Source: Zhenhengia yiwuensis
GTDB taxonomy: Bacteria > Bacillota > Clostridia > Lachnospirales > Cellulosilyticaceae
DNA: 64,000 nt
NCBI RefSeq assembly: GCF_014384995.1
Contig: NZ_JACRSY010000004.1
Coordinates: 112,082-176,081, forward strand
Direction: 5' to 3'
The notes beneath the pieces were generated by a model, which ran no database searches, had not been told where the DNA came from, and saw only the letters and a program-made list of their open reading frames with translations. The translations under genes and the position numbers were made by a program. Positions 9,481 to 18,562 of this stretch are shown piece by piece. Within the stretch, counting starts at the first letter, position 1. Each line of letters opens with the position of its first letter.

Positions 9481-11004
9481 CTAGTTAATAATATGAGGGT
9501 CAATTTTATTAGGTTCTTCTAAATATTTATTAAGCCTATGAGTAGAAGGACCTTCTATAATATCACCATCGTAGCTAAAACGAGAGCCGTGAGCAGGACA
9601 GTCCCAAGTACGTTCTATGCTATTCCAATTAAGCTGAGTGCCTACATGAGGACACACAATATCTACAATGTGAAGTTCACCGTTATCATCTTTATAGGCT
9701 CCATATTTTTTACCATCTAATTCTACAACTGAGGCACTATCATTTTCTTTTGGAAGAGAGGTAGAGGTGGAAGTCATGTGACTTTTAATCAATTCATAGA
9801 TGCTGTTGACATTATCACTGATATAAGCAGCAGTAAAGTAACCACGCTTTCTAGATGGATCATAAACACCAGCGTCATTTGATTTACGATTTAGAACGAG
9901 GTCGCAAAGCTGGTGTGCAGCTATTGTACTGTTTAGGTTGCCCCATTTATTAAATCCTGTAGCCACATAAAGTTCTTCATCATGTTCATTGAGATAACCA
10001 ATATAAGGGATGGAATCAGGTGTTACATAGCCTTGGGCACTCCAAGCATATTGATAATTACTTAGACCAAATACTTCTAGTCCGTAGCCTTTAAGGCGGT
10101 CAAAATGATTCGTATTGCTTTGACCTACTTTATGATTCTCACCAGCTATTAAAAGCCAAGTTTGGTCATTGGTACGGTAAGGACAAAGAGAACGTACAGG
10201 ATCATCTTCATCAATAAAAGTAGCTTGTGGAAAAGATTTATCATATAAGCCGGCCACAATATAAGATTTTTCAGGTTTTAATCGAGTGAAGTAGAAACTA
10301 TAGTGGTCGTAAAATGGATAGTGAGAACAGAAAAGAACTTGTCTTGCGGTAATCACTAAGTGTCCATCAATAATGGCACGCCATCCTGAATTAGATTTTT
10401 GAATATCTGTAACAGGTGTTGACTCATAAATTTTTATATTTCTTTTTAGAAGAATAGGGATTAGGCCATCTAGGTATTTTTTAGGATTAAAGATACCAGC
10501 ATGAGTTTGAGAGAGAGCTACTTCAACATCAATAGGAAGATCAATATGATGTGTGAGTTCTCCTTCGATACCAATTTCTTCATAGACTTTATATTCTTCT
10601 TCAAATGCTGTTATACGGTCTGGACGCTTAGAAAAGATAAAAGAGGGAGCAGGTGCGAAATCGCACTCAATATGATACTTAGAAATATTTTCTTTTATCT
10701 TATTAAGAGCTTTTAAGTTTTCTTGATAAAAGTATTTGGCTTTTTCGAGCCCATAATAATTCTTGATTTTAGAGTAGACTAATCCTGCTTGAGGCGTCAC
10801 TTTGCCTGTATTTCTTCCAGATGTACCATAGCCTATTTGATTGGAATCAATAAGCGTGATATTTAAATCAGTGTTAGAAAGTTCAAGAGCGGTACTGATA
10901 CCTGTGAGGCCCCCTCCAATAATGAGAATATCTGTTTCTATAGATTCAGATAAAGGTTTAAATCGTTTGCCAGGTGAAAGATCCACCCATATAGATGTAT
11001 GCAT
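9481..11004 (-). CDS. FAD-dependent oxidoreductase with C-terminal Rieske [2Fe-2S] domain
   Basis: This 507-residue fusion resembles the YhfW type of Bacillus. Residues ~25-380 form a DAO-type FAD domain opening with the dinucleotide-binding motif GGGLTG. Residues ~415-505 form a Rieske domain with the cluster ligands C-P-H and C-P-A-H in the standard C-x-H-x15-C-x2-H spacing. The family probably oxidises an amine or amino acid and passes electrons through the Rieske centre; the substrate is not known. AAGGAG precedes the ATG. It is flanked by terminators on both sides and appears to be a single-gene unit. Confidence 0.9.
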   Translation of the reverse strand: MHTSIWVDLSPGKRFKPLSESIETDILIIGGGLTGISTALELSNTDLNITLIDSNQIGYGTSGRNTGKVTPQAGLVYSKIKNYYGLEKAKYFYQENLKALNKIKENISKYHIECDFAPAPSFIFSKRPDRITAFEEEYKVYEEIGIEGELTHHIDLPIDVEVALSQTHAGIFNPKKYLDGLIPILLKRNIKIYESTPVTDIQKSNSGWRAIIDGHLVITARQVLFCSHYPFYDHYSFYFTRLKPEKSYIVAGLYDKSFPQATFIDEDDPVRSLCPYRTNDQTWLLIAGENHKVGQSNTNHFDRLKGYGLEVFGLSNYQYAWSAQGYVTPDSIPYIGYLNEHDEELYVATGFNKWGNLNSTIAAHQLCDLVLNRKSNDAGVYDPSRKRGYFTAAYISDNVNSIYELIKSHMTSTSTSLPKENDSASVVELDGKKYGAYKDDNGELHIVDIVCPHVGTQLNWNSIERTWDCPAHGSRFSYDGDIIEGPSTHRLNKYLEEPNKIDPHIIN

Positions 11005-11070
11005 GATAGACTCCTTTGTATAAATAAGTTTAGTTAAATACAGATTTCCCCAATTTAGAGGAGAACATGC

Positions 11071-11104
11071 AAAAATAAAAAATCCCCAGTTCGCTGGGGA
11101 TTTT
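11071..11104 (-). terminator. Terminator of the htpG-DUF3783 unit
   Basis: On the minus strand a 9-bp stem AATCCCCAG/CTGGGGATT with a four-base loop is followed by a T-rich run (the A-rich 11071-11080 on the plus strand). Confidence 0.85.
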
Positions 11105-11105
11105 C

Positions 11106-11531
11106 TTAATGTAAAGTTGTTTGGTTATTTTTGAGTGCTATACGCTCAGCTGCTAGATTGCTAATGAGCTCCTCAATAGTCCAATGGATAGAAGTCTCTG
11201 TAACAACAGCTATAAGTGGTCTTGGAATGCGGCATTTTTTTATACTTTCAATAAAAGCATTCATACGATTTGCAGGAACATTATTGAAGAGAATTGCCTT
11301 TTGAGTAGATATGTTCTCAGTTTTTACAGGAGTAAGAGAAGGATTTTCTAAAAGGTCTAATACTTTAGTAGCATTATAAGAACCATCTATGATAATCTGC
11401 TCGCCAATTCCTGTAAGACGTGCCACGTTTTTTAGTTGTTTAAGTTCTGCCGGACTGAAGGCACTTAGAACGACGCATATTCTAGGATGCGTACTATGTG
11501 CGTCTGTATTTTTTATAGATTCAAAAGACAT
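11106..11531 (-). CDS. DUF3783 domain protein
   Basis: This is a 141-residue cytosolic protein. Residues ~80-130 match what I know of DUF3783: a hydrophobic strand (AILFNNV), a short helix, then LIAVVTETS and a W-T-I-E-E-L-I helix ending in ER. The function of the family is unknown. It starts 24 bases after htpG on the same strand and shares its terminator, so it is likely co-transcribed with the chaperone gene. Confidence 0.75.
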   Translation of the reverse strand: MSFESIKNTDAHSTHPRICVVLSAFSPAELKQLKNVARLTGIGEQIIIDGSYNATKVLDLLENPSLTPVKTENISTQKAILFNNVPANRMNAFIESIKKCRIPRPLIAVVTETSIHWTIEELISNLAAERIALKNNQTTLH

Positions 11532-11555
11532 ATACCCACCGCCTGTAAATTTAAA

Positions 11556-13418
11556 TTACTTGTTTAAAAGAGCCATTAATAGTTCGTTGTTTCTTTGTAA
11601 GAAAGCTTGCATTGCGTCTGCTGATAAGGATTGATTTGCAATAAGTGCTAAATCATATAAGTGTTTGCAAGCAAGTTCTTTTGTATGCTCATCTAGGTCT
11701 TTAGTGCTAAGTGCTGTAATAAGTGGATGGTTTTCATTAAGGACAAGAGTAGCCTCACTTGGTGGCATACCATTAGTATCCATACCATAAAGTTTCATCA
11801 TCTCTTGCATACGGCGACTTTCTTCACTAATAAGAAGCATAGATGGTACTGTTTGACTCTTAAGTGTTTCAAGTTTCACTTTAAGTTTGTCATTATTTAA
11901 GATACTTGTAAAGAGTGTATTAAGTTTTTCCTCTTTAGCAGTGTCAATAGCAGTATTTTCTTCTTTAAGTGCTGAAGAAATATCAGCGTCGATGCGCATA
12001 AATTTAACATCTTTATTTTGCATTTCCATATGAGAAATGAAGGAACTATCAATTGGATGTGTAAGGTAAATAGCTGATAGATTATTTTCTTTAAACATAG
12101 TCACATATTGAGACTGTTTTTCTTTGTCAGATACATAGAATACTTTATTTTCATTTGTATCTTTAACTTTTTCTAAGTAGTCATTAAGTGTAATGTATTC
12201 ATCATCAATTGTTTTATAAAGAATGTAATCTTTCATTTTAGTAGAGAATTTTTCTTCTCTTAAACATCCATATTTAATAAATGGAGAGATAGAATCCCAG
12301 CATGATTTGTAGTGGTCTAATTCTTTTTTATAAAGAGAAATAAGCTTGTCAGCTACTTTCTTAGTAATGTAATCAGAGATTTTCTTTACAAATCCATCGT
12401 TTTGTAAGAAACTACGTGATACATTAAGTGGAATATCAGGGCAATCTACGATACCTTTAAGAAGAAGTAAGAATTCAGGAATAACTTCTTTGATATTGTC
12501 AGCTACGAATACTTGATTATTATAAAGTTTAATTTTACCTTCTACCATTTCATACTCATTATGAAGTTTAGGGAAGTATAGAATACCTTTTAAGTTAAAT
12601 GGATAGTCCATATCTAAATGAATCCAGAAAAGAGGTTCATTGTAGTCCATAAATGTTTTTGAATAGAATGTTTTGTATTCTTCATCTGTACATTCTGAAG
12701 GTTTCTTTGTATATAAAGGAATTGGATCATTAATTGGTTTAGGAGCTTCTACAGTATTTTCTTCACCTTCAGCTGAGGTTGTAGTCTCTTTGTTAGCATC
12801 TACTACATAGATTGGTACAGGCATAAAGTTACAGTATTTTTCAATAGTACTTGATAAAGTATAGAAATTAAGGAACTCTTTGCTTTCTTCTGTTACATGT
12901 AAAATAATATCAGTACCGCGAGTAGTACGTTTACCTTCACTTAACTCGTAAGTTGTACCACCATCACAAGACCAATGCACAGAAGGAGCACCAGTATAAG
13001 ATAAAGTATCAATTTCTACAGTGTCAGCTACCATAAAGCTTGAGTAGAAGCCAAGTCCGAAATGTCCAATGATTTGTTCTTTGTCCATCTTATCTTGATA
13101 TTTATTAAGGAAGTCTTCTGCGCCTGAAAAAGCAATTTGAGTAATATATTTCTCAACTTCCTCTTCAGTCATACCAATTCCGTTATCTGAAACAGTAATG
13201 GTACTTTCTTTTTCATTTACAGTTACAGTTACTTCAAATGGTGTTTGGGTTTCATCAGTAGTTTCGCCCATATCACAAAGCTTTCTAAACTTTAAAATAG
13301 CATCACATGCATTGGAGATTATCTCACGTACAAAAATATCATGGTCAGAATAAAGCCATTTCTTAATAATAGGGAAGATATTCTCGCTATGAATAGATAA
13401 GTTACCTTGTTTAGACAT
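11556..13418 (-). CDS. htpG: Molecular chaperone HtpG (Hsp90)
   Basis: This is a 620-residue cytosolic ATP-dependent chaperone. The N-terminal GHKL ATPase shows the conserved NACDA, DNGIGM and GHFGLGFYS motifs, followed by middle and C-terminal dimerisation domains of normal length. An acidic insert with EGEEN sits near residue 218. AGGAGG lies upstream. I see no CIRCE element (the HrcA operator), so heat control through HrcA is not supported here. Confidence 0.97.
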   Translation of the reverse strand: MSKQGNLSIHSENIFPIIKKWLYSDHDIFVREIISNACDAILKFRKLCDMGETTDETQTPFEVTVTVNEKESTITVSDNGIGMTEEEVEKYITQIAFSGAEDFLNKYQDKMDKEQIIGHFGLGFYSSFMVADTVEIDTLSYTGAPSVHWSCDGGTTYELSEGKRTTRGTDIILHVTEESKEFLNFYTLSSTIEKYCNFMPVPIYVVDANKETTTSAEGEENTVEAPKPINDPIPLYTKKPSECTDEEYKTFYSKTFMDYNEPLFWIHLDMDYPFNLKGILYFPKLHNEYEMVEGKIKLYNNQVFVADNIKEVIPEFLLLLKGIVDCPDIPLNVSRSFLQNDGFVKKISDYITKKVADKLISLYKKELDHYKSCWDSISPFIKYGCLREEKFSTKMKDYILYKTIDDEYITLNDYLEKVKDTNENKVFYVSDKEKQSQYVTMFKENNLSAIYLTHPIDSSFISHMEMQNKDVKFMRIDADISSALKEENTAIDTAKEEKLNTLFTSILNNDKLKVKLETLKSQTVPSMLLISEESRRMQEMMKLYGMDTNGMPPSEATLVLNENHPLITALSTKDLDEHTKELACKHLYDLALIANQSLSADAMQAFLQRNNELLMALLNK

Positions 13419-13478
13419 TATAAAACCTCCTAAAGAATAAAATTGATTGAGTAATTATATAATTTATTAAACATAACT

Positions 13479-13508
13479 ATAATACTATTAACAAAAATTG
13501 ATTGTCAA
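13479..13508 (-). promoter_or_regulatory. SigA-type promoter for htpG
   Basis: On the minus strand TTGACA (13508-13503) and TATTAT (13484-13479) are separated by 18 bases, about 60 bases upstream of the htpG start. The rest of 13419-13687 is A+T-rich with no gene. Confidence 0.65.
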
Positions 13509-13687
13509 CCACCTATAAGCTATTAATTGAAACTAAAGTAAAGGTTATTTTTAATGCTGGAAATAAACATAAGGAACTACCAAATTTTACTGTAATAATC
13601 GTTTCCCTATTGGGGTACATTATGACTATAACCAGAGACAACAAGGCTGGTTAATATCTAATCAATATTTTCAAGGAGGAAACTCAG

Positions 13688-13882
13688 ATGAAAAACCAAG
13701 CATTAGACGCAATGAAACAAGAAGTAGCTTCAGAATTAGGTGTACCATTAAAACAAGGATATAATGGAGACCTTACAGCTAAACAAGCTGGTTCAGTAGG
13801 TGGCGAAATGGTTAAACGTATGATCGCTGCTCAAGAACAACAAATGGGTATGAAACCATTTAGCAACAACAGCAATAACTAA
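13688..13882 (+). CDS. Small acid-soluble spore protein, alpha/beta type
   Basis: This 64-residue protein coats and protects spore DNA. It has the classic alpha/beta SASP layout: ASELGVPL (the region cut by germination protease), then GYNGDLTAKQAG and SVGGEMVKRMI. AAGGAGG lies 7 bases upstream. Such genes are normally read by SigG in the forespore, but I could not find a SigG promoter with correct spacing. A terminator follows. Confidence 0.95.
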   Translation: MKNQALDAMKQEVASELGVPLKQGYNGDLTAKQAGSVGGEMVKRMIAAQEQQMGMKPFSNNSNN

Positions 13883-13924
13883 TTTAGTGTGCTTATTATA
13901 GAATATAATAAGATACAAGGTATG

Positions 13925-13964
13925 AAAAGGAGTAAGGACCTAAAAGCCCTTACTCCTTTTGCCT
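13925..13964. terminator. Bidirectional terminator
   Basis: A perfect 13-bp stem (13925-13937 with 13948-13960) has T-rich ends on both strands. It lies between the convergent SASP and DUF5721-like genes. Confidence 0.85.
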
Positions 13965-13968
13965 TTAG

Positions 13969-14421
13969 TTATAGAAATTCATATTTGAAAAGGAAATTTT
14001 TAATTTTCTCATCCCAAATCTTTTCAGGTGATTTATCTAGTGTAAAGGTTTTATAAGCTACACCTGTACTAACTTGGATATCCCCATTTTTGAAAGTAAT
14101 ATTTACGAAGAAAGTATCTACTTCATTAGAAATGACTGTTGTCTTTGTTGTATTGGTAGATAGAATAATTTTAAAGTAAGAAGGAGATTTGGTACCTATA
14201 ACAATATGGTAAATATAAGGACGTACTTCACCCCAATTTAAGTACTCGCTCAAATCTTCTTGTTCGTCTGTATTATAAAAATCTTTATTTCTATGGCCAT
14301 CTAATACAGATTTAAAGGCTGTATGCATAACAGCTTCGCGGAATATAAAATTGTCGAAGAGCTCGGATTTTAAGAGCTTATTCATAAATTCCTTTTTATG
14401 AGTAATAGTATAGGATTCTAT
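13969..14421 (-). CDS. DUF5721-like conserved protein, probable AUA start
   Basis: This protein is conserved in Lachnospiraceae and its function is unknown. The motif FMNKLL followed by LFDNFIFREA, then DGHRNKDFY and a C-terminal beta-rich half, fits my memory of DUF5721. The first ATG is at 14385 with a weak AAGGA site. However, the reading frame stays open upstream and encodes a plausible family N-terminus (YTITHKKEF). A perfect AAGGAGG at 14435-14429 lies 7 bases before an in-frame ATA at 14421-14419. I therefore place the start there (150 residues) with reservation; the fallback is 14385 (138 residues). It follows truA after 21 bases and is surely in its operon. Confidence 0.6.
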   Translation of the reverse strand: MESYTITHKKEFMNKLLKSELFDNFIFREAVMHTAFKSVLDGHRNKDFYNTDEQEDLSEYLNWGEVRPYIYHIVIGTKSPSYFKIILSTNTTKTTVISNEVDTFFVNITFKNGDIQVSTGVAYKTFTLDKSPEKIWDEKIKNFLFKYEFL

Positions 14422-14442
14422 AGTAATCCCTCCTTAGTAATT

Positions 14443-15183
14443 TTAATAAATAGCTTCTTCTAAAAAAAGAGCGTGGCTAGGAGCAGTAGGGCCTGCTATA
14501 GCACGTGTTCTAGCTTCAAGAATTTTGGGGATAGCATTAGGTTCTAAATGACCTAAACCTACTTCAAGGAGTGTGCCTGTTAAAATTCGTACCATATGCT
14601 GAAGGAAGCCATTACCGTGATAATAGATAACAAATCCTGAAGATGTAGGTTCAAATTCAATGCTATGAATACATTTTATAGTACTTTTCTTTTTGTTTTT
14701 CATAGAAGTGAAACTTTTAAAGTCATGGGTTCCAATTAAGTAGGTGGAAGCTTCTTTCATCTTATCCATATTAAGAGGATCTGCTACATGATAAGCATAG
14801 CGTACTTTAAAGGGATCAGGCATAAATTGTGTATCAATATAGTATCCATAACGTTTTGTAAGGCAGTTGTATCTTGCATGAAAACGTTCAGAGGCTTCTT
14901 TGATTTCTGTTACAGCAATGTCGCAAGGCAAGTATTGTCTTAAGTAGCTTAAAATTTCATCACAAGATTTGTAAGAAGTAGTATGAAAGTTAGCTACTTG
15001 CTTTTTGGCATGTACACCAGCATCTGTACGCCCAGAGGCAATAACCTGAATATCCTCGTTAAATAATATAGAAAGAATATGCTGTAATTTGCCTTGAATT
15101 GTTTTAAGAGGCTGATTAGATTGAATTTGCCAGCCTAAATATTTAGTGCCATCATAGGCAATAGACATTTTATAATTATACAT
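14443..15183 (-). CDS. truA: tRNA pseudouridine(38-40) synthase TruA
   Basis: This 246-residue enzyme isomerises uridines 38-40 in the tRNA anticodon stem-loop. The catalytic motif GRTDAGVHA (Asp nucleophile) lies near residues 52-60, and YDGTKYLGWQ is at the N-terminus. The C-terminal half has the expected LIGTHDFKSFTS and FLQHMVRILTGTLLEVG. Length is typical. It is divergent from the sensor kinase gene and heads an operon with the DUF5721-like gene. Confidence 0.96.
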   Translation of the reverse strand: MYNYKMSIAYDGTKYLGWQIQSNQPLKTIQGKLQHILSILFNEDIQVIASGRTDAGVHAKKQVANFHTTSYKSCDEILSYLRQYLPCDIAVTEIKEASERFHARYNCLTKRYGYYIDTQFMPDPFKVRYAYHVADPLNMDKMKEASTYLIGTHDFKSFTSMKNKKKSTIKCIHSIEFEPTSSGFVIYYHGNGFLQHMVRILTGTLLEVGLGHLEPNAIPKILEARTRAIAGPTAPSHALFLEEAIY

Positions 15184-15358
15184 AATAAACTCCTTTTCGG
15201 GTTCTTATTTTAAGTGTTAACGGTAGTTTTATTTCTTATACAGTATAGCATATTGTTCTTCGAAAGGTTAGAAGGAATCAGGCCAATTATGTTATATTTA
15301 TTAAATTGTATACAAGTGTTATAATTATCGAAAAAAGTAAAAAATGAGGAGAGAAGAA

Positions 15359-17242
15359 ATGAGATCATCTCTGTCGAGTTTGTATAAGAGGACTTCTATT
15401 AAAACAAAATGGACATGGTTTGTACTTATTTTGGTGTTATATCCCATGATTTTAATAGGATATGTAGGGTATAAAAACTATGAAGAGGTTATTACTGAGC
15501 ATTTTAATAAAAGTGTTCAAAAGGATGTATTAGTTGTTTCAGAGTGGTTTGAGGAACGACTTGGGGACTTAGAGAAATTTATAGCAGAGACACAATATCA
15601 TAAAGATTTATATGAGTATGCTACATATTACTACGGTAGAATGAAAATGGCAGGAATAGATATTAAAGAGCAGACTCCTGAGATAGCTAAACAAATTGAT
15701 CAGCTTCTTATGAATGATTACAATTTGAATAAGAAATTAGGAAACTATTTAATGTCACTTCTTTTAACAAGACAGGATGTTAGACTTGCAGCGTTCCAAT
15801 TTAAAGAACAAGAGGAATTTCACTACATAGAATTTAGAGATAAGGGCTCAGCATTTTACGAACATCTCGAATTTAAGAGCCAGACTATATTTGAGAACAT
15901 AGAAAAAGAGTTTGAGGAAATTCCTAAAGAGACAATGGCTTATTACATAGATGATTTAAATAATATATACCTAGCACAAAAGATATTTTATAGAGATACA
16001 TTAGAAGAAGTTGGAACCATAGTACTGAAGTTGGATATGCAATACTTACTGCAAAAGTATGAACAGATGCTAACAGGTGCTATAAAAGCTGTATATGTGG
16101 AAGCGAATAAGAGTGATGAACTTCTAGCATTAGGAGAATTAAGTCAGGAAGAAAAAAGTAAGTTAGTCGATTTTATGAATAGGGATCCAGAACAAGACAT
16201 TGTATATAAAGAAGAAAGTAAAAAACAAGCTATTATGTATAATACTTTTTCTACACGTAATCTCGTAATAGGTAATGCTATTTATATTTCAACAGATATA
16301 TTGCTTCAAGATATTAGAAGCTTATCAAGGTTTATTTTTATGCTATGTATAAGTATACTACCTATTTTCTTATTTTTAGCGAATAAGCTATATAAAGAGA
16401 TTATTTACCCAGTCTATGTACTAAGTGACAAGATGCAGCAAATTGAAAAAGGAGAGATAGGAGTTCAAATTAAAGGGGATTATCATGCTGAAATAGGATA
16501 TGTTTATGGTGTATTTAATCGAATGAGTAAGCAAATTCAATATCTAGTTAATTGTGTATATAGAGAGCAACTTATGCTAAAAAGCTCCGAGTTAAAAGTT
16601 TTACAAGATCAGATTAATCCTCACTTTTTATATAACACACTAGAGATGATTAACTGGAAGGCTAGGATGAGTGGTAATGAAGATATTGCTCAGATGATAG
16701 AGGCACTAGCAGGTATTATGGAAGTAAATATTGATAGGAGAGATAGTCATTTCTTAACCATTAAAGAAGAGGTAGAGTATCTAAAAAATTATATCTTTCT
16801 CATTCAGAAGAGATTTGGTGAACGTATTCAGTTTGAAACCCAAGCAAGTGAATCCGTTTTAGACTACAAGATACCAAGATTAATCTTACAGCCTTTAGTT
16901 GAAAATGCAATTACACATGGTATAGAGCCTAGGGGGGAAGGAAAAATTATTGTGAGAGCAGAAGAGTGTAGAGGGCTACTTTATCTAACAGTGGAAGACA
17001 CAGGAGAGGGCATAAATGAGGAAAGGTTACACTATTTGCAAGAGGAACTAAATCATCCACAAAAAAACTATATTAACAGTGAATCCCAAGATGAAGGTAT
17101 AAGTAGGCAACATATTGGTATCATCAATGTACAAAAACGTATCAAGCTACTATATGGGGAAGAATATGGCATGCATATACAAAGTATAGAAGGAGAAGGT
17201 ACTCAGATTACTATTAAATTATCTAAAGAAATAAGAGAGTAA
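15359..17242 (+). CDS. Sensor histidine kinase, YesM type
   Basis: This 627-residue membrane kinase probably senses a carbohydrate outside the cell. Layout: TM1 near residues 17-39, a large extracellular sensor region, TM2 near 325-345, a HAMP linker, the His_kinase domain with QINPHFLYNTLE (phosphorylated His422), then the ATPase domain with LVENAITHG and EDTGEGI. The ATG at 15359 has GAGGAGAG 5 bases upstream; an earlier ATG at 15344 lacks a good site. It abuts its response regulator and sits before a sugar ABC operon, the usual place for YesMN pairs. Confidence 0.93.
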   Translation: MRSSLSSLYKRTSIKTKWTWFVLILVLYPMILIGYVGYKNYEEVITEHFNKSVQKDVLVVSEWFEERLGDLEKFIAETQYHKDLYEYATYYYGRMKMAGIDIKEQTPEIAKQIDQLLMNDYNLNKKLGNYLMSLLLTRQDVRLAAFQFKEQEEFHYIEFRDKGSAFYEHLEFKSQTIFENIEKEFEEIPKETMAYYIDDLNNIYLAQKIFYRDTLEEVGTIVLKLDMQYLLQKYEQMLTGAIKAVYVEANKSDELLALGELSQEEKSKLVDFMNRDPEQDIVYKEESKKQAIMYNTFSTRNLVIGNAIYISTDILLQDIRSLSRFIFMLCISILPIFLFLANKLYKEIIYPVYVLSDKMQQIEKGEIGVQIKGDYHAEIGYVYGVFNRMSKQIQYLVNCVYREQLMLKSSELKVLQDQINPHFLYNTLEMINWKARMSGNEDIAQMIEALAGIMEVNIDRRDSHFLTIKEEVEYLKNYIFLIQKRFGERIQFETQASESVLDYKIPRLILQPLVENAITHGIEPRGEGKIIVRAEECRGLLYLTVEDTGEGINEERLHYLQEELNHPQKNYINSESQDEGISRQHIGIINVQKRIKLLYGEEYGMHIQSIEGEGTQITIKLSKEIRE

Positions 17243-17260
17243 ATGAAGGGGGATGTTGTA

Positions 17261-18016
17261 ATGTATAAAGTGTTAATTATTGATGATGAGGTATTTATCA
17301 GAGAAGGAATGAAACAAATTATTCCTTGGAAAGAGTTAGGATGCGAATTTATAGGAGAAGCTCAAAATGGAGAAGAAGGTGTCGAAAAAATTGTAAAGCT
17401 TATGCCTGATATTATTATTTCTGATATTAGAATGCCTAAAAAAAGTGGACTAGAGATGATAGATGAAATTAAATCTATTAATAAAAATATGCAGGTCATT
17501 ATACTAACAGGGTTTAGAGAATTTGAATATGCACAGCAGGCTATAAGACTAGGGGTTTTACGATTTTTATTAAAACCTTCAAAGATAGAAGAAATTAAAG
17601 AGGCTATTACCTCAGCCGTAGTCAATTTAGATAAACTTCCTAAGCGAGAAGTTGAAAATCTTCTAAATGAGCACACTTATGAAGAAATAGACAAACCACA
17701 GTATTTAGTGAAACAAGCTATAGAATATATCAATCAATATTATAATCAAAAGTTAGATTTGCAAACAGTTGCAGATCAACTTTATGTAAGTACTTGGCAT
17801 TTGTGTAAGGTTATTAAAAAGCAAACAGGAACCAATTTTGTTGATTTGCTCAATAATGCACGTATAGAAAATGCAAAAAGGATGTTGCTTGAAAGTAATA
17901 TGAAAATCTATGAGATTGCAGAAGCTGTAGGATATGCAGATACAGCCTATTTCTCAAAAATTTTTAAGAAAATAACTCAAGTAACACCTAATGAATATCG
18001 TAATAAGATGTACTAA
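17261..18016 (+). CDS. Response regulator with AraC-type DNA-binding domain, YesN type
   Basis: This is a 251-residue regulator. The N-terminal receiver has DDE at residues 8-10, phosphorylated Asp55 in SDIRMP, and a conserved Lys in LLKPS. The C-terminal AraC domain (about 150-251) has two helix-turn-helix units and ends in GYADTAYFSKIFKK and TPNEYR. I chose the ATG at 17261, giving MYKVLIIDDE, because AAGGGGG sits 8 bases before it; an ATG at 17243 would lie upstream of that site. It likely activates the adjacent transporter and GlcNAc genes. Confidence 0.93.
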   Translation: MYKVLIIDDEVFIREGMKQIIPWKELGCEFIGEAQNGEEGVEKIVKLMPDIIISDIRMPKKSGLEMIDEIKSINKNMQVIILTGFREFEYAQQAIRLGVLRFLLKPSKIEEIKEAITSAVVNLDKLPKREVENLLNEHTYEEIDKPQYLVKQAIEYINQYYNQKLDLQTVADQLYVSTWHLCKVIKKQTGTNFVDLLNNARIENAKRMLLESNMKIYEIAEAVGYADTAYFSKIFKKITQVTPNEYRNKMY

Positions 18017-18169
18017 AAATTATAGAAGTAATACCTTTACTGTTTCAGATTTAAAGAATTACAAAGTATCAAGCAGTTAAAGTGTTGTAATAATGATGAG
18101 CGGAAAAGTAAAAAATACAAAATTTAATTGTATGAGCAAATTTGAACAACAAACACCAAGATAGGCATA

Positions 18170-18198
18170 TTCAATCTGTATATATGCGATGCTATAAT
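18170..18198 (+). promoter_or_regulatory. Extended -10 promoter of the sugar ABC operon
   Basis: TGC-TATAAT at 18190-18198 is an extended -10. A weak -35, TTCAAT at 18170-18175, lies 17 bases upstream. A weak -35 is common at promoters that need an AraC-type activator, which fits the neighbouring YesN gene. Confidence 0.55.
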
Positions 18199-18261
18199 GA
18201 AATTAAGTTAAGAATCTATTAGCATATCTTACATATTTAAAAATTTTAGGGGGTACATATA

Positions 18262-18515
18262 ATGAAAAAATTTCAAAAGTGTTTGCTCTAGGCCTAGCAA
18301 CAACAATGCTTGAGTGTGTATTTGTAGGTATTTTTCAGAGCAAGGCAGGTAGCCAATGCCTCAAAAAGACGCAAAGGTAGAGAGTATGAAAATAAGGAAG
18401 AAGAATCAACTTAAAAAACAGCAGAGCTATAACATTTGAAAACAATATCAAGAAATTCCAAGAGACTAATTCACATGTAACAATTGAGAATGAGTCTGAC
18501 ATCAGCCGTTGTTTT
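18262..18515 (+). pseudogene. Remnant of an ABC sugar-binding lipoprotein gene
   Basis: After AGGGGG, an ATG opens MKK and then loses frame. One frame over comes KVFALGLATTML, a typical lipoprotein signal peptide core. Further pieces in shifting frames read NKEEEST.KKTAEL and then TFENNIKKFQETNSHVTIEN, which is the normal N-terminus of a mature sugar-binding protein. Stops follow, and the roughly 1 kb that should encode the rest is missing. The permease gene begins 60 bases later. This is the expected position of the solute-binding gene in such operons, so I call it a truncated, frameshifted relic. Confidence 0.8.
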
Positions 18516-18562
18516 TTGTAAAGTACTCTATAAGGTAGTGAAAAAAGAAGGGGGCTTTTAGA

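Noticed and set aside
13592..13624. SigG-type promoter for the first SASP gene (CATTATG at 13618)
   Set aside because: The only -35-like match (TAATA) gives a spacer of 20 bases, too long for SigG.
13419..13687. CIRCE operator before htpG
   Set aside because: No TTAGCACTC-N9-GAGTGCTAA inverted repeat is present.
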